Below the pieces are notes generated by a model. It was not told where the DNA came from. It searched no databases and saw nothing but the letters and a program-made list of their open reading frames with translations. Shown piece by piece: positions 57,960-64,000 of a stretch of 64,000 nucleotides of DNA. Numbering within the stretch: position 1 is the first letter of the stretch; every line of letters starts with the position of its first letter. Source of the stretch: Natronomonas moolapensis 8.8.11 (GTDB lineage: Archaea > Halobacteriota > Halobacteria > Halobacteriales > Haloarculaceae); NCBI RefSeq assembly GCF_000591055.1, contig NC_020388.1:2356001-2420000 (forward strand), in the 5' to 3' direction. The position numbers and the translations under genes are program-made.

Positions 57960-58970
57960 ATGACTGACGAGGACGACGCCCCCGAACGGGAGGCGTTCGA
58001 CCACGACCCGATCGAACACGCACGGATCGGCGCCGGAATGAGCGTCGCCGAACTGGCCGCCCAGTACGGCAACGCCGGGATCGGCGCGGCCGACGTCGCC
58101 GAGGCGATCGACGTCACGGCGGCGGCCTTCGACAACGAGGAGACGGCCGTCTTTTTCGGGTTGGCTGGCGCGATGGTTCCCGCCGGAATGCGGGCCATCG
58201 TCGCCGATCTCATCCGGGCGGGCCACATCGACGCCCTGGTCACCACCGGCGCGAACCTCACCCACGACTCGATCGAGGCGATCGGCGGGAAACACCACCA
58301 CGGCAGCCACGACCACCCAGACTACGAGGAGACGGCGTTCGACGAACGGCTCCGCGACGAGGGCGTCGATCGGATCTACAACGTCTATCTCCCACAGGAG
58401 CACTTTGCGCTGTTCGAGGAGCACCTCCGGGCCGAAGTGTTCGACGCGATCGGCGAGTCGGTCGTTTCGATCGCGGAGTTCACCGCCGAGCTCGGCCGGG
58501 CGAACGCCGAGGTCAACGAGCGCGAGGGGGTCGACGAAGACGCCGGCATCGCCGCCGCGGCCTACGAACACGACGTCCCGGTTCACGCTCCCGCGATTCA
58601 AGACTCCGTGCTCGGGTTGCAGGCGTGGCTGCGCTCGCAAGTCAGCGGCTTCTCGCTCGACGCGTTGGCCGATATGTCGCCGCTGAACGACCTGGCCTAC
58701 GAGGCCGACTCGACCGCGGCAATGCTCGTCGGCGGCGGCGTCCCGAAGAACTACGTCCTCCAGACGATGCTCGTGACGCCGGGAGCCTACGACTACGCCG
58801 TCCAGTTGACCATGGACCCGCCCCAGACCGGCGGGCTCTCGGGGGCGACGCTGGACGAGGCCCGCTCGTGGGGGAAATTAAAAAAGGACGCCAGAAACAT
58901 TTCCGTGTACGCCGACGCGACGATCACTCTCCCGTTGGTCGTCGCGGGCGCGCTCGATTCTATTGAGTGA
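57960..58970 (+). CDS. dhs: deoxyhypusine synthase
   Basis: A 336-residue enzyme that transfers the aminobutyl group of spermidine (or agmatine in some archaea) to a lysine of translation factor aIF5A. The active-site lysine is Lys263 in GGGVPKNYVLQ. LVTTGANLTHDSIEAIGG and SPLNDLAYEADSTAAMLVGG are standard NAD and substrate stretches. A His-rich loop (KHHHGSHDH) is a local variation. ATG 57960 has a TATA box at leaderless spacing. A nearby upstream frame is not part of the protein. Confidence 0.94.
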   Translation: MTDEDDAPEREAFDHDPIEHARIGAGMSVAELAAQYGNAGIGAADVAEAIDVTAAAFDNEETAVFFGLAGAMVPAGMRAIVADLIRAGHIDALVTTGANLTHDSIEAIGGKHHHGSHDHPDYEETAFDERLRDEGVDRIYNVYLPQEHFALFEEHLRAEVFDAIGESVVSIAEFTAELGRANAEVNEREGVDEDAGIAAAAYEHDVPVHAPAIQDSVLGLQAWLRSQVSGFSLDALADMSPLNDLAYEADSTAAMLVGGGVPKNYVLQTMLVTPGAYDYAVQLTMDPPQTGGLSGATLDEARSWGKLKKDARNISVYADATITLPLVVAGALDSIE

Positions 58971-59011
58971 GTCCGCGACGACCCGCCGGTCGTCGGTTTC
59001 GGACGGGCCGA

Positions 59012-59158
59012 TCAGCGCGTCATTGTGTCGGTACTCCCGCATTCGGGACACTGCGTCAACGCACCCAGCGGCGGGTGTTGAATCGTCCCCCACGCGTCGT
59101 CGTCCGGCGACGCTTCGAACCCGCACTGCAGACAGCGGTGTCGTGTGTCGACCGACAT
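59012..59158 (-). CDS. 48-residue zinc-ribbon protein
   Basis: A short gene on the minus strand. The protein begins MSVDTRHRCLQCGFEASPDD, with a second knuckle TQCPECGSTDTMTR at the end. CxxCG and CPxCG are spaced as one zinc ribbon. Small CPxCG proteins are abundant in haloarchaea and some affect biofilm, motility or stress responses. The ATG at 59158 is preceded by an AT-rich stretch (ataattataaactac, 59160-59174) that can act as TATA. It is convergent with deoxyhypusine synthase. Confidence 0.8.
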   Translation of the reverse strand: MSVDTRHRCLQCGFEASPDDDAWGTIQHPPLGALTQCPECGSTDTMTR

Positions 59159-59183
59159 ATATAATTATAAACTACGTTAGTAT

Positions 59184-59519
59184 GTGACATCCTCCCGCGG
59201 ATAAAGGCGCGGGCCTCCCCCCCGGTGTTGGCCGGGCAGGTCAATCCTGACGGTTGGGAGTCTACGGTTTGCTGGACAGTCAGCCAGTGGCGTTGCCACG
59301 AAGCCGTTACTCGTACCCGCTGAAGGGCTTCGAGTTACCTGATTGTTTAATGACTGTCGGCGTGGTCGGCTTACTGTTTGTTTCCGGCTATGAACCGTGG
59401 CGAGCACCGAGTCAACCGCCAGTTCTCCACGCACGACGTACGGCACGATGGTTTGTGACGTAAATTGTCGGATTCATCTGGTGGCTAAAGCCACCAGTAT
59501 TCTCCTCGAATCTCTATAA
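59184..59519 (-). mobile_element. non-autonomous IS200/IS605-like element, copy 2
   Basis: A 336-bp copy in the opposite orientation to copies 1 and 3. It begins gtgacatcctcccgcgg on the plus strand and ends with the ctggtggctaaagccaccag hairpin and atctctataa. It differs from the other two by several substitutions, mostly in the middle, so it is older or from a sister subfamily. It has no transposase gene. It sits 25 bases upstream of the small zinc-ribbon gene start and could influence its promoter. Confidence 0.8.
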
Positions 59520-59771
59520 ATTCTGCCGACACCGGGGGTGCCCTCGGTTTGCTCCCGTTACGAGCGGCCGGGTCGGGACGGCGCCACGAGTCGCTCGCGC
59601 CGTCACAGGGACAGGACGGCTCCCCGACGGCGGCGTCACGATCCGACTGCCGAACGTCGAACTGTGTTATCCACTGGCGAGGCGAATACTCCGAGGCTTG
59701 GCCTCGGGGATGAAGCCGACGCTCAGTGGAATAAATTATTAAATAAAAACACGTCGAACCAACGGACAGCG

Positions 59772-59990
59772 ATGGAGTACAGTCACCGCTATTACGCCTG
59801 CCCGACAGGTAAGGGAGCGGCTGGACTGGAAGATCAACTCGAGCTTCATCGCCGATTCCACAGCCACGTCTATTTGGACCACGGAAACAGTCCAGAGGAC
59901 GACAAGCCGAGTGAGTACGATCAAAACAACAAACTCCCCGAGTGGAAACGCAAGTGGCCGATGACGAGTACTCTATCCGAGCCGGTGTAG
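59772..59990 (+). pseudogene. N-terminal fragment of TnpB (IS1341-type)
   Basis: The fragment encodes MEYSHRYYACPTGKGAAGLE, then LHRRFHSHVYLDHGNSPEDD and KPSEYDQNNKLPEWKRKWP. This is the usual N-terminus of haloarchaeal IS1341-type TnpB proteins. After KWPM the similarity ends and a stop follows at residue 73, whereas TnpB is normally about 400 residues with RuvC and zinc-finger parts, all missing here. It is a remnant of an IS200/IS605-family insertion. Confidence 0.75.
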
Positions 59991-60080
59991 GCAGCCGGCG
60001 ATGACGAGCCCTATGAGTACCGAGGCCGCCATTTTTGACGGTAGACGGCGCCTCTAAGGGCATCTGGTTGTGGTCACAGT

Positions 60081-60122
60081 AGACGTGACCTCCTCCTCGC
60101 CGCAAACGGCGAGGCTACCCAC
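60081..60122. repeat. IS605-like terminal hairpin of a further decayed element
   Basis: gtgacctcct is followed by the perfect stem cctcgccg (60095-60102)/cggcgagg (60107-60114) with loop caaa, then ctaccc. The pattern matches the gtgacatcctccc-hairpin end of the 337-bp elements with a different stem, so it is probably the end of a related insertion sequence. Confidence 0.55.
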
Positions 60123-60428
60123 GGTACCGCACCGCTGGGGTGGGATATTTGCTGATTTAGGGCCTGTCGGTATGACGGGCCGATGGCGGGACCACACCGC
60201 CGTTACTCTTATCCCGGCAAGGGATTCGGAGTTATCTTGCGATCGAGACACCACAGCGGTTCGAGATGGGTGTCTCGAACGTTCTGGATCTCGGACTCCC
60301 GATACTGTGCATTTGAGGGGGCGATGTAACCGCCTCGGAGTACGTTATACTACGCCACGATACCACGTAAATATCCGTATTGCTGTCGATTACGGATGTA
60401 TCCGAACTGTCGGAGTCACTCCCCGTCC

Positions 60429-60475
60429 CCAGAACGCGAAGCGTTCTGGTGTGCGAACGAGAGCTTCGCTCTCGT
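60429..60475. repeat. pair of perfect hairpins
   Basis: ccagaacgc-gaa-gcgttctgg (60429-60449) and acgagagc-ttc-gctctcgt (60457-60475), seven bases apart. Both have three-base loops that continue the palindrome. They may be insertion-sequence ends or a bidirectional terminator. Confidence 0.75.
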
Positions 60476-60554
60476 CAACGCCGTAAACGACGGGATCCTC
60501 TCCTCGAAAAAAGATAGGCCCGGTCAGATTGTCGGCGGACGGGCAGACACGGAT

Positions 60555-60891
60555 TTATAGAGATACAAGGAGAATACTGGTGGCTTTAGCCACCAGGTGA
60601 ATCCGACAAAAGTTTACGTATAGACACAGTACGTATAATTGTGCGTGGGGAACTGGCAGTTGACTCGGTGTTTGCCACGGTTTCTAACCGGAATCAAACA
60701 GTAAGCCGACCACGCCGACAGTCGTAAAACAATCAGCTATCTCGAAGCCCTTCAGCGGGTACGAGTAACGGCTTCGTGGCAGAGCCACTGGCTGACTGTC
60801 CAGCAAACCTGAGACTCCCAACGTTCAGGATTGACCTGCTCGGTCAACACCGGGTGGGAGGCCCGCGACTTTAGGCGCGGGAGGATGTCAC
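60555..60891 (+). mobile_element. non-autonomous IS200/IS605-like element, copy 3
   Basis: A 337-bp copy in the same orientation as copy 1. The differences I see are c for t at 60619, c for a near 60699, and two changes in the terminal hairpin, which reads cccgcg-actttagg-cgcggg here. Near identity over 51 kb distance implies recent movement or gene conversion. The right end abuts a broken antitoxin-like reading frame. Confidence 0.82.
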
Positions 60892-60928
60892 GAACGTTGC
60901 CGAGAGATCACATCGTGTGGCCGCCGAA

Positions 60929-61144
60929 ATGTCCGGCCGAGTTCGAGAAATCGCCGAGGCTCGCGGCCTTCCGGAGCCTGAAGTGTTCGAACGGGCACTC
61001 GAACGTGGGCTCGAAGACCCCGTACTCGCACAGTAGCTCGACGGCGAACTCGGCCGCGAGAAAGCCATCGAACACGTCGGTCGGACGAAAGGCGAGCGAG
61101 CGGAACGAAAGGCGAGCAGCCCCGAACGCGGTAGAGTGGCGTAG
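60929..61144 (+). pseudogene. antitoxin-like small protein, interrupted by a stop
   Basis: The frame from ATG 60929 reads SGRVREIAEARGLPEPEVFE, RALERGLEDPVLAQ, then a TAG at 61034-61036. In the same frame it resumes LDGELGREKAIEHVGRTKGE RAERKASSPERG to a second stop at 61142. Haloarchaeal relatives usually encoded beside PIN-domain toxins read ...VLAxYLDGELxREEAIExVG, so the TAG probably replaces a Tyr codon, and a few residues are missing before PVLAQ. The frame is also open back to the end of the element at 60891, so the original start may have been displaced by it. No PIN toxin gene remains here. Confidence 0.6.
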
Positions 61145-61173
61145 TCCACGCGGTTGCAGCTTCGCGTTCGGGC

Positions 61174-62391
61174 TCAGAACTCGTCCAGCGTGGTGTTGAC
61201 TCCCTTGTGTACGTCGACGACGAGCGCGTCGAGATCGAGTCCGATCGTCGCTTCGGCAGCCCGCCCGACCGCCTCCGTCTCCTCTTCGGGCGCGTAGACG
61301 CCGAGCCGCCACTGCTCGTGGCTCGCCCGGCGGAGCGCGGTCACGAGCGTCGATTGGCTCTCTAGGGCCCGGACCTCGCCGTTGACGACGACCCGGCTCG
61401 TGGACTCGCTCATCCGGGGGCGATCGGGGACGTCTAAGATGACTGCGTCGGGATCGACGCCCGCCCGGCTCGCGATCTCGCGTTCGTGCTCCCGGAGCAC
61501 GCCGTGGTCGGCGTCGAGGACGTCGTCCGGGACGTCCCGAAGCTCCGCCCAGATTGCCCGCTTGTACAACGAGCGGGTGTCGAGTCGGCGGGCGAACACC
61601 GCCGTCTCAGAGCACTCCCGGAGCGCAACGAGCAGCCCGGCGTCGTCCATCCGTCTGAGCTCGGCCGCGGTCGTCGCCCCGACTTCGAGCAGGCGCTCGC
61701 TCGCGCGCCGCAGCATCGCCTTCGAGATGCGCGCGACGTGGTGGTTGTAGACGACGGGATTCATGAGCGAGCGCGCAACGAGCAACGACTCGGCCGTCTG
61801 GACGTTGCCCGCCGCGAGCACAAGCCGCCCGTCGAGAAAGCGCAGCTCCCGGACCAGCCGGCCGGCGTCGATCGTCCCGTAGGGGACGCCGGTGTGGTGG
61901 GCGTCCCGGACGAGATAGTCCATCCGGTCGACGTCGAGCTCCCCCGAGATCAGCTGTCCGAACTCGCCCCCGCCGGCGATCAACTCCGCGACTGCGTCGG
62001 GAGCGATGTCGTGCAGCGTCAGCGCGCGGGCCACGTCCCCCTCCTCGAGGAGGTCCTCGACCTCGTCGTGCATCCGTCCCGTCCGGCGGGCGACGAGTGA
62101 CTCGACGTTGTGGCTGAATGGGGTGTGGCCGACGTCGTGGAGGATCGCCGCCGCCCGGAGGCGCTCGGCGCGCGCGCCGGCGATCCCGAGCTCCGAGAGC
62201 GCCGCGTCGGCGAGGTGATACACCCCAAGCGAGTGCTCGAAGCGCGTGTGGTTCGCGCTCGGGTAGACCAATCCGACGGTTCCGAGCTGTCTGATCCGCC
62301 GGAGCCGCTGGAGGGCGGGCGTGTCCAAGAGGTCGGCCGCCACCCCCTCGACGCCGATGTGGTCGTGGACGCTGTCCTTGATCGTGACCAT
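61174..62391 (-). CDS. HD-superfamily phosphohydrolase
   Basis: A 405-residue HD-domain protein similar to archaeal dNTPase-like/YwfO proteins. It begins KDSVHDHIGVEGVAADLLDT, with metal ligands in TRFEHSLGVYHLAD (His53) and the HD pair LHDVGHTPFSHNVE (His85, Asp86). The fourth ligand, Asp, is in ELDVDRMDYLVRDAHHTGVP. It probably hydrolyses nucleotides (dNTPs or alarmones). The ATG at 62391 is chosen because the 30 upstream codons are an Arg-rich, unconserved stretch. Confidence 0.92.
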   Translation of the reverse strand: MVTIKDSVHDHIGVEGVAADLLDTPALQRLRRIRQLGTVGLVYPSANHTRFEHSLGVYHLADAALSELGIAGARAERLRAAAILHDVGHTPFSHNVESLVARRTGRMHDEVEDLLEEGDVARALTLHDIAPDAVAELIAGGGEFGQLISGELDVDRMDYLVRDAHHTGVPYGTIDAGRLVRELRFLDGRLVLAAGNVQTAESLLVARSLMNPVVYNHHVARISKAMLRRASERLLEVGATTAAELRRMDDAGLLVALRECSETAVFARRLDTRSLYKRAIWAELRDVPDDVLDADHGVLREHEREIASRAGVDPDAVILDVPDRPRMSESTSRVVVNGEVRALESQSTLVTALRRASHEQWRLGVYAPEEETEAVGRAAEATIGLDLDALVVDVHKGVNTTLDEF

Positions 62392-62618
62392 CCGTCCGGT
62401 CCTTCGGCGCGATCGGATAAAACCGTCGCGCCCGTCGGGGCGGCCCCGCCGACGCCCCCGGCGTGTTTCCCGTCGCCTCACTGTTGCCCGATGAGCCGCC
62501 GCACACCCCTCCGGGCTGCCGCCGACGCCCCCGGCGCGTTTCCCGTCGCCTGAGCCTCGATGCGGCGACCGACGCGCCGGACGGTCAGATACAAACCCGT
62601 CGGCCCGAAACCCGTAGT
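62392..62618. promoter_or_regulatory. divergent region between the HD gene and cofD, with a 31-bp repeat
   Basis: 227 bases without a gene. A 31-bp sequence beginning gccgacgcccccggcg occurs at 62448-62478 and 62521-62551 with one mismatch. On the minus strand gttttatccg (62414-62423) is the TATA box of the HD gene, about 27 bases before its ATG. The cofD promoter is less clear (gatacaaac, 62588-62596). Confidence 0.55.
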
Positions 62619-63623
62619 ATGGTTACGTTCCTCGCCGGCGGCACGGGAACGCCGAAGCTGCTCTCCGGGTCGGAGGCGGTGTTCGACCCCGCCGACACGC
62701 CGGTCGTCTGCAACACCGGTGACGACGTCGAGCTCGGCGGCGTGGTGGTCTGTCCGGACGTCGATACGGTGCTCTTCTCAGAGGGCGGACTGCTCGACCG
62801 CGAGACGTGGTGGGGCATCGACGGCGACAGCACCGAGACCCACGAGGCGATCCACGAGGTGGCCGAGGGCGCCGGCCTCGAGTCCGGGCCGCGGTATCTC
62901 CCCGAGGCCGCCCAGACCGGGGGGCGCGACATCTCGCGGTTTCGGCGCTTTTCGGGGGTCGCGGAGTTCATGCAGTTGGGCGACTACGACCGGGCGGTCC
63001 ACGTCACCCGAACCGGCCTGCTGGACGAGGGGTACGGTCTCACATCGGTGACAGCTACCCTCGGCGACGCGCTAGACGTCGAACGCCCCGTGTTGCCGAT
63101 GAGCGACGACCCCGTCGCGACAATCGTCCACACCCCCGAGGGCGCGATGCACTTCCAGGAGTTTTGGGTCCACCGCCGGGCCGCCCCCGACGTCGACCGC
63201 GTCGAGTTCAGGGGTGCGGTCGACGCCGAACCGACCGACGCCGTCCTCGACGCGCTCGACTCGCCGGTCGTCGTCGGTCCGTCGAACCCGATCACGAGCC
63301 TCGGGCCGATGCTCGCGATGGACGCCTTCGAGGCGGCCCTGGCGTCGACGCCCGTCGTTGCGGTCTCGCCGTTCGTCGAGAGCGAGGTCTTCTCCGGGCC
63401 GGCCGGGACGCTGATGGCGGCCTCGGGGTACGAGCCCTCGACCGCGGGCGTCGCGGCAGCGTATCCCTTCGCCGACGCGTTCGTCCTCGACACCGACGAC
63501 GGGACGGCGCTCGATCGCCCGGTCGTCAGGACCGACACCGAACTCGGGACGCCGGCGGACGGCGAGCGCGTCTGTCGGGCGGTCCGCGAGGCGCTCGACC
63601 GCGCCGGCGCGGGGGGTGCGTGA
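62619..63623 (+). CDS. cofD: 2-phospho-L-lactate transferase CofD (coenzyme F420 biosynthesis)
   Basis: A 334-residue enzyme that joins the phospholactyl (or related) group to the deazaflavin Fo to give F420-0. Signatures are [54 protein letters not shown] and [17 protein letters not shown] 62619 begins directly with the first beta strand. The stop overlaps the start of the following gene by one base (TGATG). Confidence 0.95.
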   Translation: MVTFLAGGTGTPKLLSGSEAVFDPADTPVVCNTGDDVELGGVVVCPDVDTVLFSEGGLLDRETWWGIDGDSTETHEAIHEVAEGAGLESGPRYLPEAAQTGGRDISRFRRFSGVAEFMQLGDYDRAVHVTRTGLLDEGYGLTSVTATLGDALDVERPVLPMSDDPVATIVHTPEGAMHFQEFWVHRRAAPDVDRVEFRGAVDAEPTDAVLDALDSPVVVGPSNPITSLGPMLAMDAFEAALASTPVVAVSPFVESEVFSGPAGTLMAASGYEPSTAGVAAAYPFADAFVLDTDDGTALDRPVVRTDTELGTPADGERVCRAVREALDRAGAGGA

Positions 63624-64000
63624 TGTTCGAACCGCGGGTCGCCGCCGCCTCGCTGTCCGGGCAGGCGGACGCCGCGTGGGCGCGGACCGCCGAACCGTGG
63701 GTGGGCTGTGCGTTTCTGGGCGGGGTGGCACTCGACGGTCCGACCCGGGAGGCTGCCCGGCGGCTCCGCGACCGCGACCGCAGCGAGTTCCTCCCCGACT
63801 CGCCGACCGAGTTCGTCGACGACCAACTCGCAGCGCTTTCCGACGTCGGCCTTCGGCCGGCGTTCAACGTCCGGAGCGCTGCCCCCGGGCCGGTACGCGA
63901 GGCCGCCGCGGTCTGTGCCGACCGCGGCGCGATCCTCGAGGTGAACGCCCACTGCCGACAGGCCGAGATGTGCGCCGCGGGCGCGGGCGAGTCGCTGCTC
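63623..64000 (+). CDS. tRNA-dihydrouridine-synthase-like protein (partial, continues past the window)
   Basis: The first 126 residues are present and the gene runs off the window end. It starts [20 protein letters not shown] and includes CAFLGGVALDGPTREAARRL and VNAHCRQAEMCAAGAGESLL. The last stretch matches archaeal DUS-like FMN proteins commonly encoded beside cofD; in methanogens a related family is called methanogenesis marker 9. It is a TIM-barrel flavoprotein by family. The ATG overlaps the cofD stop, so the two are co-translated. Confidence 0.78.
   Translation, partial: MFEPRVAAASLSGQADAAWARTAEPWVGCAFLGGVALDGPTREAARRLRDRDRSEFLPDSPTEFVDDQLAALSDVGLRPAFNVRSAAPGPVREAAAVCADRGAILEVNAHCRQAEMCAAGAGESLL

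Larger units (their letters stand above)
59520..60554. other. insertion-sequence graveyard between copies 2 and 3
   Basis: About 1 kb without an intact gene. It contains a hairpin ccgaggc-ttg-gcctcgg (59691-59707), the start of a broken tnpB (59772), an IS605-like terminal hairpin (60095-60114), and two perfect hairpins near 60429-60475. GC content and codon patterns change along the stretch, consistent with several layered insertions and deletions. Confidence 0.7.

Noticed and set aside
59485-60105. A 206-codon minus-strand frame through the insertion graveyard
   Set aside because: It is antisense to the recognisable tnpB fragment, crosses an element end and has no motif.

Overview
This is a chromosomal window from a haloarchaeon (class Halobacteria). 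The evidence is high GC content, strongly acidic proteins, many leaderless-looking genes with a TATA box about 26 bases before the start codon, archaeal markers (Cbf5, deoxyhypusine synthase, transcription factor S, CofD, an RFAP-synthase-like GHMP protein), haloarchaeal families (DUF106, DUF5305, DUF1102, DUF7344, PGF-CTERM), and a NuoEFG-less complex I cluster. The genus cannot be read safely from the sequence alone.

Layout. 0-7 kb: tRNA-Pro, then the minus-strand block adk ... DUF106/EMC3-like, cmk, truB. This block is interrupted by a sensor histidine kinase, a ComEC-type metallo-beta-lactamase lipoprotein and its DUF3006 partner. 7-13 kb: a K+ channel/RCK protein, a 337-bp non-autonomous IS200/IS605-like element, an EamA exporter and two HTH regulators. 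13-24 kb: an accessory surface-protein region with a SipW-type signal peptidase, DUF5305, a DUF7344 regulator, four secreted proteins sharing one N-terminal pattern (DUF1102-like), and a PGF-CTERM surface protein, followed by a second 7TM histidine kinase. A broken integrase with iterated repeats lies inside it. 26-37 kb: a complex I operon nuoA-B-CD-H-I / J1-J2-K-L-M-N, split by a 673-bp palindrome-rich gap that carries a second copy of the end of nuoI. 37-41 kb: a TrkA_N-DHH phosphoesterase, a CBS-ParB-like fusion, small membrane proteins and an SDR dehydrogenase. 41-47 kb: an aa3-type terminal oxidase operon (coxB, coxC, two small membrane proteins, coxA), divergent from a CtaA-CtaB fusion. 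47-54 kb: a GHMP kinase-like protein, a RAD55-like ATPase, two zinc-finger acidic proteins, TFS, an atypical Nramp transporter overlapping a PhyH dioxygenase, and ApbC/Mrp. 54-57 kb: a PsrB/PsrC-like electron-transfer module without a catalytic subunit. 58-61 kb: deoxyhypusine synthase, a 48-residue zinc ribbon, then an insertion-sequence graveyard with two more copies of the 337-bp element, a tnpB fragment and a broken antitoxin-like gene. 61-64 kb: an HD phosphohydrolase, cofD and the start of a dihydrouridine-synthase-like gene.

How it works together. The core is aerobic respiration: complex I feeds the quinone pool and the cox operon provides the terminal oxidase, with heme supplied by CtaA-CtaB. 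The least ordinary parts are the SipW/DUF1102 surface cluster (a candidate TasA/AbpA-type fibre locus), the orphan Fe-S/NrfD module with an internal Tat signal, the palindrome array plus nuoI-tail duplication, and the family of tnpB-less IS605-type elements.
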